Shown: positions 1-12,920, numbered from the stretch's first letter. The stretch is 64,000 nucleotides of DNA from Labia minor (GCA_963082975.1 OY720344.1:68352546-68416545), one strand, 5' to 3'. The notes: generated by a model from the sequence alone, not told the origin. Numbers and translations: made by a program.

Positions 1-345
1 CTATATCTAGAGATGCATAGAGGTCATGCAATTCCTTGTTATGCAGTCTCCGCCATTCCCCGGTGTCCTCATCTTTCTTTGGCCCATAAATGCTGGGAAG
101 AATCCTATTCTCAAATACTCTGAATCTACTCTCATCTCCCAGGGTTATAGACCATGCCTCCCACCCATATAATACAATTAATAATTTAATAATTTTGATC
201 CCCTTTGATAATAATTTCCAGATTGCAACCTCGATTTAAAATCTTTGCAAATATTATTCTCTCTGATACTAATTATTTTGTCTTATCACTATTAATTTCA
301 AACCCCATCAATTTTCCTGCCTCGATTAATTTTTTTATGCTACTT
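1..345 (-). pseudogene. LINE reverse-transcriptase C-terminal fragment inside Helitron copy
   Basis: Minus-strand remnant of LINE family F (RTE-like). The decayed translation matches the region after the RT catalytic core: a segment like LIEAGKLMGFEIN, then the ENRFRVFENRIL..IYGPKKDE block and the RLHN.ELHDLYAS block. It sits at the same relative position as the LINE fragment in the Helitron at 51698-52889, so the two were amplified together. It has many stops and frame breaks. Confidence 0.75.
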
Positions 346-950
346 TAAATGTTATTAATTTATTTAAAAAAAAATCAGAGTAAACAAAATAAAAATAAAA
401 TATAAAATTAGCATAACACTAAACTACTATAAAAATAATATTAAAAAATATATTATATATTAAAATCTTACGTGAAAATCCAATTATGAGATCAAATTTT
501 CTTAATTAAAATAATTTACTCACATAATCTTAAAAATTAATAGTATTAAATTATAGCCGTAATTTGAATGTTTTCAAAGTTTAAAAGGCCAATAAGATCA
601 ATTGAGATATTGTAAATATCAATAGATATATAAAAAGATTTTTATCTGCACATTGATCAGAATTTAAATTACCGCCAAATTATCGCCAACAGCGCCTCTA
701 TGATCTAGTATGGTAACTAAACTATTTTTCATTAATTATTCTTTATAATTTTTTTAAAATTTTTCTAATTAAAAAATCGAAAATCGGACTTCGAGGTCTG
801 GTGGCCAGCCCCTTTGTGCTTCCGTGTAAAAAATTCCATGTCCCTGCGTGCAATAGATTTGCCTGGAGAGCTCGGTCAGACAGACAGACAGACAGACAAA
901 CAGACACACACATTACACTTGCTTTTATTAAAATATATATATATATATAC
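1..950 (-). mobile_element. Non-autonomous Helitron copy, 3' end cut by window edge
   Basis: Read on the minus strand, this stretch matches 51698-52620 almost base for base (about 95% by eye), in the opposite orientation. The shared part includes the 5' (GTCT)n block, the GC-richer 5' region, the long AT-rich body and a LINE fragment at the far end. The 5' terminus of the other copy (TCTTCTTCTATAATAA) is replaced here by (AT)n and (AG)n runs near 930-965. The 3' half lies outside the window. No helicase or Rep coding remains, so it is a passenger copy. Confidence 0.8.
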
Positions 951-972
951 AGAGAGAGAGAGAGACAGACAG
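880..972. repeat. Microsatellites (GACA)n, (AT)n, (AG)n
   Basis: Short adjoining tandem runs: GACA/CAGA units near 880-905, AT near 932-949, and AG near 951-968. The first belongs to the Helitron 5' end. The AT/AG runs replace its terminal bases. Confidence 0.9.
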
Positions 973-2083
973 TAAAAATGAATTGTAAGTGAACTGTGTA
1001 GAGGAGTGGTGTTCTTTTAATGTTGTGGAACCCTACAGTACCAATACAAAATTTAAAATTTCAATAGATACACACACATAGGGTTGAATATCACCGGTCT
1101 AATGCCAAAAGTACTATTATGGGGCGTTAAAGAAATATTTTAAATAAAATGAAATCATCGAAAATTTGGATATTTTTCAAATTTGTTTTCAAGTCTTAAA
1201 GACTTTCTCTTAAATAACTTTAATTTAATGATTTTATATAAAATTCACTTTCTTTAACTTTTACAAAGTTTCATATAAAAACAATCTAAATCAATTATAC
1301 AAATTTTAGATAACACCCCATTTAGAGGGAAAAATATTAAATGATTTATTAATGATTTCCTCAAATATTGGGTTATTAATATAAGTATTTAAAAAATATC
1401 TATAATGATTCAAGATTGCATTTACCTATAAATCTAATTATACGTTATAGTTATAAATATTGATGAAATTAGAAGTATAAATACTTATTTTTTTAGGTCA
1501 TATACGTATTTATATATATATGACCCATAAAAAATAAAATCAGTGTATGAAATTTATTGCCAGTAAAAAGTTTATCTCTTATAGCATTATACTTAAAAAT
1601 TATTTGTATCGTATATTTTTATATTTTAAATTTTATCATTATTTATAAAATGTTAATGAAATTTAAACAGATAAATACAGTAAATACACATATTTTAATT
1701 TAGTTTTTTCAAATCAAGCAAATAACATAATAATTTTTATCAGATAATTTTTATACTTTTCTGTTTTATTTTCACTTAAATTTTTTGACCATTTATTAGT
1801 TTTTTTGATTAATTCTTCTCGTTAAGATTGAATACATGATTTTTATTATAAAAGAATAAAATTAAATCAATCAAAATAAATAAAAGTAATAATTGTGTTT
1901 TAAATAAAAATAATTTCAATAGAAATATTGAATGAAATATAAAATAAAAGTATTAATTGCATTTGATATTAAAACAATAGAAACTTATGATATAAAAAAT
2001 AGTTACTAATTAATTAATTGAGCCAGAATATCATAAATTTTGTTTTATAGAAAAAAATTATCAAATAAATAAATTGGACTGTC
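951..2083. other. AT-rich spacer, nothing recognised
   Basis: Very AT-rich DNA without a convincing open frame, splice-bounded exon or repeat seen elsewhere in the window. Confidence 0.6.
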
Positions 2084-2084
2084 A

Positions 2085-2345
2085 TGTTCATTCAGATGGC
2101 AAGGTAAACTATCACTATCCGCAGTTTACTGTCCGCCGGGAACTAAAATTGAGTGTGAACATTTTAAACAGTTTTTTAATACCTTGGGCCACAAATTCAT
2201 CTTAGGTTGAGATTTTGACGCGAAGCACACCCATTGGGGTTCAAGATTGACAACACCTAGAGGGAGGCAACTTTACCAAGCTATTCAAGAAAGAAACCTC
2301 AATGAAATATCAACTCGTCAACCAACTTATTGGCCTTCAGATTCA
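2085..2345 (+). pseudogene. Jockey-like LINE endonuclease fragment
   Basis: One plus-strand frame reads through most of the segment: VYCPPGTKIECEHF, then FILG*DFDAKHTHWGS, then RGRQLYQAI and QPTYWPSD. This is the AP-endonuclease domain of Jockey-clade LINEs, where the usual motif is GGDFNAKH..WGSR. The second G is a stop and the catalytic-region N is D, so the enzyme is dead. No RT follows: AT-rich DNA breaks it off at about 2345. It is a different lineage from the RTE-like 3' ends in the window. Confidence 0.75.
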
Positions 2346-2424
2346 AAAAATAATTTCATATTATTATTAAGTATTAATTAAGTATTTATTCATTATAATT
2401 CTGGTCCACCAAACTTGATCGAAC

Positions 2425-2668
2425 CTCTCCAAGTTCATTTATTTAAGTATAAGAGTATCAAGAAGATTGCGATGGACAGGTCATCTGGAAAAAATGGTAT
2501 AAAGTTGGGTGGGGAACGTTGGGAAACGTCCGGTTTGAAGACCAAGGACGAGGTGGGTGGACAAGGAGAAATGGGACAAATTGGGTAGTTGGATAGGAAT
2601 TCTTGGAGAAATGTGGTTGGTGCAGCCTACAACTTTTGAATTTTGAAGAACTACATAGATATATAGAT
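2425..2668 (+). mobile_element. LINE family F 3' end, decayed
   Basis: Plus-strand copy of the last about 230 bp of LINE family F, recognised by the RRLRW.GH block, the 'GAAGACCAAGGACGAGGTGG' stretch (matching the minus strand at 20018-20490) and the terminal tail of GATA-like units. Frameshifted and 5' truncated. Confidence 0.7.
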
Positions 2669-2669
2669 A

Positions 2670-5600
2670 ATAAAGAATATTAATATTTCTTGGGAGAGTT
2701 TTATTTCATTTGAAAGGTAAAATAATTTCTCTTTTTAAGGAAATATAAATTAAAAGGAAAAAAATTAAAGACTAAGGAAATCATAAAATACTATAATTAA
2801 TATAATTTTTTTTTTTTTGTTAAAATATATTCATACTTGAAGTATTGAAAAAAATAGAATTAGATAATAAGCAGACAGATAATCGAAAAAATAGGATTAG
2901 GTTTAGACATTTCAATCGAGCCCCTTTAATTTCGTTTTTATTTAACATGTTTTTTTTAACCCACCCTATTTTATCTAACCCCGTTGTGTGTTTTTTTTTT
3001 TGTAACTTGTGGACTTTAACCGCATAACGATTCGAACATTAGTATATCTAGTAAAATTGACTAGTGTTCAATTTTGAAACGACCACAAAAGCTCCATGTA
3101 ATTTGTGGTTCTCCTCCCATCATCGTTACCATCCATGCCCCTTCAAATCCATCCAAGCCAAAGGGTATAAAAAACTTCAAAAGATTATTATGATTAATTA
3201 ACTTCCTCTTAAATTCAATTCTATTTTACTAATAGCTAGATTCAATATTTAATTGAAAATACAAACATGCTTTCAACATAACTATTATAAAATAATTATT
3301 TCAGAGAGGATGTGGGATATAATTATAAAGATTTTTAATTTAAGCAAAATGAAAGATAAACAGTTTTAATATGGATAAATTAAGTAAATTAAAAATATTA
3401 AAAAAATATCAATATTCTATCATCATTTCGGTTGAGAAATATAAATAAATTAGATAATAATATTTTTTTATTAAATGACCTTTAAATTTCCACTACTAAG
3501 AAATAATTTCTATAAAATACTGAATTTTTTTGATTATAAATTATATTTTGATAGTTTGTAGCAAAGTCAATTGGACAATTAAATGTTTAAGGATATTGAA
3601 GAACAAGTATAAGAGATTATCAAAATGACATTACAAATATATGGATTGAATGAGCTTAAATAATCTGCTATGACCAGTTAAATTGATATATTAAAACTGA
3701 AAATTATTCTAAAATTTCTACAGACAATGATAAATTATATAGGTACATAGCTATACGCCTGTTGATTATGCAACCTGATTGACACATTGATTTTCAAGAA
3801 GAACGGAGTACATTAAAATATACATGAAAATAGTAAGATAAAAATTGATAAATTATATAGTCATTGATTTGACGAAATATTTGTTCCTATTTGTTTGATT
3901 CAAATAAATTATTTTATTATTAGTAAATAGAATAAATATTTAATTATAAATTTTACAAGGTTATATTATAGTTATTATACAATTCAAATGGCATATAGAT
4001 AGTGAAATTTTAATTATTTTGACTTATTAGTATTCATTAGTAGTAACTCATCAATATTTTATTTTTTTGATTGAGTAATTTGTTTGCAGGGTTCATATAA
4101 TTTTGTTTTTTTTACAAATTTATATTATTATGTGATCAATTGTTTAATAAATAATCAAATTATTTAATCCATAAAACTAAAAAGTGATTAAATAAACGAA
4201 TAAATAAATAATATCATTAAAGTTTAAAAACTATTTATTGAGTGTGGATTTATAGTCAGTATTTTATGAGGATGGCCAGTACAAACGATTTCAGAATTCA
4301 TAAAATTATATTACTATATATATATATTTCTTTAGCACTTTATATCATCAGCTTCATTAAAGGAAATAAATGAAATATTTATATTTATTTACTTTTAAAC
4401 GTTCAGAAAATTGATTACTAGCAATTTCGTTTTAATTATTAATTTAATTATTCTAAACAATAAATATATATTGTTTTTTTAATTAATATCCATAATAAAG
4501 TTTTTTGTTTTGGGATTATTAAATTATTTTTAAATAAAATTTTATAAGATTATTTTCTGATATCAATGAGAATATTTATTCTTTAAGGTAGTTTGGTAGC
4601 CGCAATCCGAAGTCAAAAATTAACTTAATTTTTTTTTACAAATAATTATCCAAAGCATGCTATAATAATTAAAAAAATTCACATAAGAATTTATTCGATT
4701 CAATTTAATACGAGTTATAATTAAATAATTATAATAATGTAATAAATAAAATATTAATTGACTAGTACTTGAGTACCGTTGACGGTGGTATTCGTTTTAA
4801 AATTTTTACAGTATATGTTTGAGATACCGTTTTATCTATTAGAAAGTTTTTTTGTGGGGTCAAGTTTGTCCATTTCTTACAAACCCCCAATTTCCGGAGT
4901 TACTGAACAAGGACATTCATAAGAGCTCATTATTTTTGCATAACTTTAATTAATTAAATCTCTTAATCGGTGTGGTAAAAAAATCTGATTTTTTTCTATA
5001 GGTGTATTTAATTATTTTTCTATAGGTGTATTTAATTATAATCTTTCGAATAAATATAAATAATATAGGGTCAAGTTTAATTCATTTGCCTACCAAAATA
5101 CCTTAATAATAATTAATTAATGTTTTTTATATTATGATTACTAGATATATTTCATTGGTTTGTTTTTCTTCTTTCAATTATAGGGTAAAAGTAAAGAGAG
5201 AATCTTTATCACTATTTGAGTTTAATCAATCAATTTAATGTGTGTGTAAGGATAAGGATATTAATGGCCCGATCTAATATTTCGCGAGGAGTCCTCCAGA
5301 TCAAGGTTAAATTTTATCTTTAGCACACGTCGTTTCAATATTTATGGCTTCTAAATCTTAATATTTATTTGAACATGGTTCTAAACACTGAATTTAACCA
5401 GAAAACAAATTTTTAGGATAGATAATAATAAAAAAAAATTAAAAATACATAATACAAAATATAAAATATTTATTTATTTATTTTTTGATAAGAAACCTGA
5501 ACTTCGGTAATTGAAATGAAACAAGAAAAATTTGTATTGATTGACTTTTCTTTTTATATTTTTTCTTTTCAACTGAAAAAACGACAAAAAAAATCGGTAC

Positions 5601-7670
5601 ATACTTTTATTCAAAATTTTTAAATAACAGTTAAAATCCATTCGAATCTCATAAAGAAAAAAACAAACTATTTAATTTCTAAATAAACACAAATATAATA
5701 AACACAAATATAATTAATTAAAAAGCAGCGAAAAAAATGATAATTATTATAAAAAAGTAAATAAAAATTAAAAGAAATATTATTTTAATTATATGCTACA
5801 TTTCGTGTTACGAGTATTTAGCAAGTTTAACATTTGCGTGTAGTACTTGTTCTTGTACTTTGTAGTTGTATTTTAGTATTCAGTTATAAGTCATGATGGA
5901 TAGGTCGTCATTGTAATAATTACAAGCATGAGCGTGAATCATAATGCGTGATGTTAGCCAAGATTGATCATTCATTATTATAATGGGCCTAACTTCACTC
6001 TCTTTAAGCACGAGCAAATCTTCCGAGAGCTTACATTTATGAAGACTATATTAAATAAGTTTTTTTTTCAGCAAGGACTTGAAAATAAAAGTAGAGGAAA
6101 AAATCCTTTGATTTTTAATAATTTAACGTTTTTATTAAAAAAATAAACATTAAATTACCATTTCATGAGGGCAAAATAAATATTTGTTTAAAAAAAAGAC
6201 GGCTACTTTAATTAGGATATTTAAATTAATTGAATATGTTGAATGACAAATCTATACTATCTAATATCGATAAAAAGAAAATAGAAATATGTAATAGAAA
6301 ATTTTATTTTGACAAACCAATAATTCTATAGTAGGTATTTTATAATCCATCAAATAATTTATTTAATTGATAACATTTGATTCTGGAGAGATGAAATTAT
6401 TATTAATATTAATATTATTATTATTATTTTATAGATATATCAATATTTCATTTAAATACTCTTTCAAAAGTTTTGTTAAATGTTATATTGAATAAAACTT
6501 GATAAAGATAATTTCATTTGTAATTGTATATAAGACAAAGGCACGAAAAGAGAATAAAGAGTTTATTTAAGTAGGATGGTTTCACATTTTTGAGGCTATG
6601 TAATTTAGAACAAATTGATGTTGAAATTGAAATTGAAATTAACGGATGTTTACAACCTGATATATACATATTATTATTGAAATGCTATAATGTATATTGT
6701 ATAATATTATAATATATTAATTTAAAAATAAAAAAACTTTAAAATTTTTTGAAAGGCAGAGTGATATTAATTCTAGTCTATTCTTGTGAAATTAGTTGTT
6801 ATAAAAATTAATTATTCACCCCTTATTCCGTTAGTGAAATGATGAAGATATTTATTAAATATCTTATTATGTATAAAAATTATATATATTTATATTTCAT
6901 TATTTTTGTAAAATTTTAAACTATTCACACTTTGTAAAGAATTATAATAGTCCGACTAAGGAGTCACCGCAGCTGAGAAATCATCTTTTGTGCCTGTAAT
7001 CATCAAAAGTCCCTTATCGCATACAAGCTAAGTGAAGTGTGTAAAGTTATAGTATTATCATTTATAATTTAAATTAATTTACTAAGACCGTTGTAAATTT
7101 TCTCTATGTAGTTTACATTGTGTGTTGTTTTGTTCGTATTTTATGTTATCTACTTAGTAAATTCATTAATTATTATGTTTATTATTTTATTTTGTTTGTA
7201 ATTTAGGGATATCATGTTATAGAAAAGGAATGTAAAAAGCTTATAAAAGTCAATTCTGAAAATGTATAATTGAGGAATGACCCCATTTATTCAGAATAGA
7301 GCTGATAAGGAGGAAATTGAATAGGATAAGAATATAAAATGTTGTAGGAATGTGGTTACTGTGATCAAGAAATTTTATGTTTAATGTTTGATTATTTATT
7401 ATTTCGATTATTTATTATTATTCTTTTTTAATTGTTCTCATTTTAATTATATTTTATAAATTAATTAACAAATAATTAAAATTAAAAACAAGGTTTTATT
7501 TATTAATTTATACTAGATAGGGATACTTCGCAATGGCTTTGTGGTGATTTATGTAAACACTCATAAATAAATGCAGATAAACAAACACCCATGCAAAGCA
7601 AGTGAAATAAAAGTCTATAAAAATAGATTTAAAACGTGTTTTTAATCCTTTATATGCTACATATATATAT
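2670..7670. other. AT desert with short tandem duplications
   Basis: About 5 kb of AT-rich DNA with no exon or transposon domain that I can identify. Small structures: a direct duplication of about 22 bp around TTTTTCTATAGGTGTATTTA at 4991-5038, a 15-bp duplication (AAACACAAATATAAT) near 5692-5718, and GAAATT triplication near 6630. Short open frames here (2845-3027, 5964-6146) are low-complexity and look like chance. Confidence 0.6.
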
Positions 7671-7673
7671 GGT

Positions 7674-7770
7674 TTCTATAGTGTCTGGTATTTCGCTTCT
7701 AGCATTCCTAACACAAGCGCTCCCTATCCGTCCAACACTCTCCGACAGCCCACAATCCTCCATGATCTAG
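7674..7770. other. GC-richer island of unknown origin
   Basis: About 95 bp clearly richer in G+C than its surroundings. A minus-strand frame reads SWRIVGCRRVLDG then a stop. It may be a decayed transposon or LINE piece. I do not recognise it and see no splice borders. Confidence 0.3.
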
Positions 7771-8229
7771 GCAAAAATAGTAATTATTTTGAATCATATA
7801 TATATATAAAATGTTTTTGCTGTGTTTTGCCACTAGATGGTCTTAATTGTTGTCAAACGAACATGTGCTTGAATGTGACATATCAGCTTACATTTTTTGT
7901 AACTTTTCTTATTTGCTGCTCGTGTAAAAAATGATAGGCCAAAAAATTTGTAAAATTTGATGTGTAAACTTATGAGTTACAATAATAGAAAATAAAATTA
8001 ACCCAATATAAACAATTAATACAGTGAAATATGTGTATAAAGAAAAAGTTGTTTCAATGAAGAAATGACTATCAATATAGACAATATAGCACCCCTATTT
8101 TTGCAGATGACGAGGTTCTGATTGGCAAAAATGCAAACGATGCCATTGATAGCTGAACGAAGTATATGTACTAGGTGTGCTACCTACAACGGCTGTTTTG
8201 TATTGGGAATATCACAATAGTTAAAGCAG

Positions 8230-8830
8230 AAAAATGAAAAATCTTTTATTCGTCCTTTTTGCGATCTTTTGTTTGTCCTCGTTGGTTACACATTTTTCCC
8301 ATTTATTTGGAAGTTTGAAGATTCCACCTCAAAAGAATGCAACCCCTTTGGGCAGGAACCACATATTAATTGAAGTGCTGCTTAGCAAGCGCGTGTCCTA
8401 TCGACACAAACAAATAATAGTCCGAAAGAGACAGATCTGGGAGTAAGGTATATCGGCTCGGTCTTGATGAGTGTGATGGTGCGGTGGCATGCTGCAAAAT
8501 AACGTCCTCATGTCAATCCATGTATTTTGGAAATTTTTTGAGTAATTCATTCATGATTAATTGTTGGTAACGTTTGGTATTGACAGTTTCACCAGGACTC
8601 AACAATTAAACTACCCCTTCTGATCCTACCAAACACACAGTAACGTTAAAAATACCGATTTCGAACCACGCTTTGAACCGAGTTTCACTTAGAGCATTGT
8701 CGCCATAGACCTCCACAAGAATTCTATTCGGCTGCAGATTTCTTCCAATTGAAGAGGAATAACAGTGCTCCCCTCAATTGCTCCTTATCTGATATAAATT
8801 CGACACGAGATCAAAGAATACGTTATTGTT
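8230..8830 (-). pseudogene. Mariner-like transposase, degenerate
   Basis: Minus-strand remnants of a mariner transposase in correct order. There is an N-terminal GALLFLFNWKKSAAE segment, then VEVYGDNALSET from the second helix-turn-helix, then a jump by internal deletion to the catalytic part (SPGETVNTKRYQQ), then EDVILQHATAPSHS, then KLPNKWEKCVTNEDK at the C-terminus. The family normally has a catalytic Asp in HDNA.PH. Here it reads HATAPSH, so the residue is lost. Several stops and frameshifts confirm a dead copy. The YGDNALSE form resembles the irritans/SETMAR-like group. Clean terminal inverted repeats were not found. Confidence 0.8.
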
Positions 8831-8949
8831 CTAAACTACTGACTTTGTCTTTTGTTTACTATTGATTAATGTCAGGCAATGAGAAAAAATGCCAGGCAAG
8901 TGAAAAAGTACTAACATTGTTCATGTGGGTGTAACCCAAAATAAAAAAA

Positions 8950-10355
8950 AAAATATTCTATATTTGGATATAATACTAAGCCGTGAAAACTACTAAGACA
9001 TTAAGAACAAAATTGGTCGAAATTATTTCTAAATTACTTATGTACTATTTTTTTTGTTTTATTCTTTATTTTAATTAAAATTCAAATATGTAATTTTAAC
9101 AATGGGAGAATTTGAATTGTTATTAAAAAATTGCTAGTTTATTTTAGGACATTCTAGCACTTAAGAAAAATGAAAAGAAATCAGAAGAAAATCCAATAAA
9201 TTTATCTCTGAGTTATGATAAAAAATAAAAAACACAATAGTACAGAATACAATGAAGCTCAAGAAGAAAAAGATGAATATAATTTTCAATATACAATACA
9301 ATGAAATACTAACACAAATACAATATTAATCAGTAAAGTTCTAATAATATCAAAATAATATAATCTTTAATAAAAATGTAATGTAGAAAATGAATGAAAT
9401 GAATGGAGAATGTAAGTAATATATTAAAAATAATATTAAATAATACTTATTTTATGCATTGACATCAAACACCCGGTTTACATTAGACAAAATGTAATTT
9501 CAAGTTTGTTTACCATAAAATAATATAGTTGACATAATATACAACAATGTTAATAAAAACATGTTAATAAAATGTCAATTAAATAAAATGGATCGTATAA
9601 TCACTAAATCTATTTGTTAACTTTAATTTATTATACTACTACATGAATTAACTCAAAGTGTATTCATTTAAAGGTAAAAAGAAGGTATTAGAGGTTTAAG
9701 GATTGATTATTTTGGTTTGTATTGAAACTTTTCTATTTTATTTAATTTTATTTGATTTTTGGACCTATGGCTAATATTAAGCCAGTCTTTTCGCATTTTA
9801 TTTTAAATAAAACTTTATTTTTATTTATTGAAACTTAAATCGAAATGATTCATCTTGGTGAGGTTCGACCTCTCGACTTCAAGTTTGATAGACAAGGACA
9901 ATATCATTTTTAGTTAGAGTTTAGTTTACTATATCTGCTTTATATAATTGAAAATTGCGTAATTCAAAATGACTTTGATAATAAATTTACACTTTCAAGT
10001 TCTTGGTGAATTAGACATTATATAAATAAAAATTACCTAGTACCTAGTAATTTACTGTATTTGCTGATTGTTGGCGATATATAGTTTTAAATAGATGAAG
10101 CAAATAACATATTGATAATAAATTCAAGAAATCTAAGGGGCCTGGTGGTACGTGTGTTTCAAATAGAATCATTAAAAAAAAGTCAGTTTAATATAAAATT
10201 TAAATGATTTTAGGTATATAAGTACATATTTTCTTTTTATATCTATATTTTTATGACTCTGTCATTATTGTATTATTTGATAGAATTATTTTTATGTTTT
10301 ATACGTACTATTTTATACGTACTTTTTAGGTTATTTTTACATTTTCAAAAGATTG
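8950..10355. other. AT-rich spacer, nothing recognised
   Basis: Low-complexity AT-rich DNA. No open frame, exon border or transposon domain is supported. Confidence 0.6.
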
Positions 10356-10370
10356 TTGTTTCCTAAATCG

Positions 10371-10454
10371 TACCACTATGGAGATTCTATAATCATAGTG
10401 GTATCTACAAGTGCATCACCAGTCTTCTTCATCTAAGGATACTGAAGAAGACTG
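10371..10454. repeat. Two adjacent perfect inverted repeats
   Basis: TACCACTATG at 10371-10380 pairs perfectly with CATAGTGGTA at 10394-10403 (13-bp loop). CAGTCTTCTTCA at 10420-10431 pairs perfectly with TGAAGAAGACTG at 10443-10454 (11-bp loop). The second hairpin overlaps the start of the zinc-finger open frame. Confidence 0.85.
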
Positions 10455-10590
10455 GTTTTGTACATTATGCAAAGAATCTCGGCTTGAGAATATGATTCAA
10501 TGCATAAAATGTAAAAGATGGGTGCACAAGGCTTGTGGTGATGTGTTGGCTGATGATAAAATTTACTATTGTACTAAATGTCCTAATTAA
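10399..10590 (+). pseudogene. PHD-like zinc finger, C-terminal transposase remnant
   Basis: A 63-residue frame runs from just after a stop to TAA at 10588. It holds a complete C4HC3 set: FCTLC, ten residues, QCIKC, four residues, H, two residues, C, eleven residues, CTKC, then the stop two residues later. This is the spacing of a PHD finger. Such a finger placed at the very C-terminus, after a serine/acidic stretch, is common in pogo/Tigger-like DDE transposases of insects, which is my preferred reading. No DDE core is visible upstream, so the element is 5' truncated. It could instead be the last exon of an unknown PHD protein, but no 3' splice site is evident. Confidence 0.55.
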
Positions 10591-10658
10591 AATAAATTTA
10601 ATATATAATTACTGCTAAAATAATTAATGTCTAAATAAATTTACATATAATGATACCG

Positions 10659-10858
10659 GTTGCCGAAGTCGTACCTTTTGACGTATTTCAAGAAAAAGTA
10701 AAAATATTATTAATATATTATGTCATTATAAATAAAATTATTGTCCAAAATTGCAAACATAGGATGTAACTCTATAGTTTGTCCTAAATATTTGTTTAAA
10801 TAAGTAAATGAAATTTGATTGAAGATGAAGATTTCTTAAGGGGTACGATTTCAGCAAC
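10659..10858. repeat. Inverted repeat pair, possible MITE
   Basis: GTTGCCGAAGTCGTACC at 10659-10675 pairs with GGTACGATTTCAGCAAC at 10842-10858 (17 bp, two mismatches). A third, weaker copy of the same end (AAATCGTACC) lies at about 10365. Together they could be termini of a small non-autonomous element of about 200 bp. Confidence 0.5.
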
Positions 10859-10869
10859 TCTCCCCTAAC

Positions 10870-11700
10870 TAGATATCATATTTTTCCTATAAAAGAATAG
10901 CGTCTATCAAAACGGTTGATACCTAAAAGGTGTTGTATTGAAACAATAGATACTTTAAACCTATATCTTGATTTTCTTGATTGGAAGCACTACTTTTTAT
11001 TTAAAATAATAATATGATGTAATATTATTAATAAGACAAAAAATCTGTTTAACATGAATGAGAAAAATATTAAATTTTTTCATAAATTCATTGAATTATT
11101 TTAATTGATAAATATTTGCCAATTCCAAATGTTAAAAATTTGTAAATGAATTAGATTTAATTCGAAAAAAATTCATAAATCCTTCTATCATGAATATTCC
11201 TCCAATGCATATTCATATTTAATTTTAATTATTTTTTTATTCATCCATTTCCCTTTTCCTTCTATCTTTCATTTTTTCATTTTATTTATTTATATTTTTT
11301 TCCCCTAGTGTATATTTTTGCTCTTTTCTTAAACTCCATTTCCATATTTCATTAATCTTTTCTCTAATTTCATTTAAGTCATGTTTATAAAAGCTCAGCT
11401 GAGATGTATGCTTTGCTTTTATTTATTTTAGCCGCGAAGATATTTTACAAAAAGATATCCATTTATTTGGGCTAGCATAAAAAAAAAGAATTAAAATATA
11501 TATAAATATTTTTTTGTTTAAGAAAAAAAACACGAATGAACAACACATGCACGTTTTAATTCAAATTTTCTTATTTAAAAATTTTAATATAAAAATATGC
11601 AAGCTTATTAAGATTACTTCAGTTACTAAAAATTCTTCATGTTATTTTTTTTCCTTTTCTTTTGCTGGTATTAATTAAATCAGATGATTTAAATTAAAAG
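10870..11700. other. AT-rich spacer with pyrimidine-rich stretch
   Basis: AT-rich. A T/C-rich stretch spans about 11225-11370. No gene recognised. Confidence 0.5.
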
Positions 11701-11726
11701 TTGAACAAAAGACAGGAAACCAGTAA

Positions 11727-11865
11727 GTGGGGTTGAAACTTATTATAGGTTTTGGGTGGCCGACCGTCGGCTGTCCCGATAAAACATCGCGGGCCATTCT
11801 GCCAGCTGACATTAATTCTCCGATAAGAAAGATTCCGTTAATAGAAAAAAGAAATGGCCTCAAAA
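11727..11865. other. GC-rich island open on both strands, unidentified
   Basis: About 110 bp (11750-11860) stand out as GC-rich within AT-rich DNA. The plus strand is open (reads GFGWPTVGCPDKTSRA then ILPADINSPIRKIPL) and starts after a plausible acceptor, TTATTATAG. The minus strand is also open (IFLIGELMSAGRMARD then VLSGQPTVGHPK). I recognise neither translation, and neither fits TMTC. It could be an exon of an unknown gene or a transposon remnant. Confidence 0.3.
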
Positions 11866-12629
11866 AGAAAAAAAATGAACCTATAAATAACATTTATTAC
11901 AACCCAATCTATTTGACGATATTATTTATTGAAAAATTATTTTCAAATTAATAGTTTTTATCAAAATAAAATAAATATATAGTGATAAAATTTTTAAATT
12001 GATCAGTAATCATTGAAGATAACACGTATAATGTTAAATTCTTAAATAAAATAAATAATCGAAAAATTAAAAATTTCTAAATTTATTTGTTCAATTGATT
12101 TTTTTAATTTTCAATCAACTTTAATTAAACTCCTAGAAAATAACAGGTCATTTGACTCATTACAATTAATTAAATTATATTAAATATAATTATCTATCCA
12201 AATTAATTATTATTAATATTGAAATAATATTAAATTAATAAAAATTTGTAATACTTTATGTGACAAATTTCTAAAAACTAGGAATAATAATCAAAATTTG
12301 ATGTAGTGTTGTATATTGTATAAACAACCACAATCCAATTTGCTAAAAATAAATTAGAAAATTTGATTCGAGTCAGAAAACAATACAAGATTATATATTT
12401 ATCTTTCTTTTTGTTAGTTATTTTAAAGGTTTTTATTCAAAGATCAATTATCTAATTATTTCTAATAGTGTATATAATGTTATCTTATTTAAACATTTGT
12501 GAAAAATGAAAAATAATGATGTTTTATATCGATGTTATCTATATAAATAATTATATTTTACTAATTTGATATCGATAATAGAATTTAAGATTTGTGATTT
12601 TTTAATACTTGTATAGACCAATTATAATT

Positions 12630-12920
12630 TTTTTATAAACAAGTCCTGAATATGTCCCTGAAACAAGACCGAAACGTTAACACACAGTAATTGAAAATTA
12701 AGTTAAAAAAGTTCTATTTCTAAACCTTATTTTTTCTTTATGGTTGACTGCTGACCCCTAATACATTTTCAAATAAGTTAAAATCATTATAAAAACTAAT
12801 AAAACAACTAGGCAAAATTTAACTTTATTCATTTACTCTCCTTTATGAATCATCAAAATCAAGCTCCTTTAATTTTTCATACCTATTCCTATGTTTATCA
12901 TTTCAGCCATTATCACTATA
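12630..12920 (+). repeat. Interspersed repeat E, copy 1
   Basis: Diverged but collinear with 26650-26960. Shared landmarks in order are: GACCGAAA..TT near the start, TATAAAAACTAATA, GCAAAATT.AA.TTTATT, ATGAATCAT, and AAGCTCCTTT.ATTTTTCA. Coding content is not visible; origin unknown. Confidence 0.55.

Noticed and set aside
8234..8446. 70-residue plus-strand frame with a hydrophobic start resembling a signal peptide
   Set aside because: It is antisense to the degenerate mariner transposase (KLPNKWEKCVTNEDK on minus).
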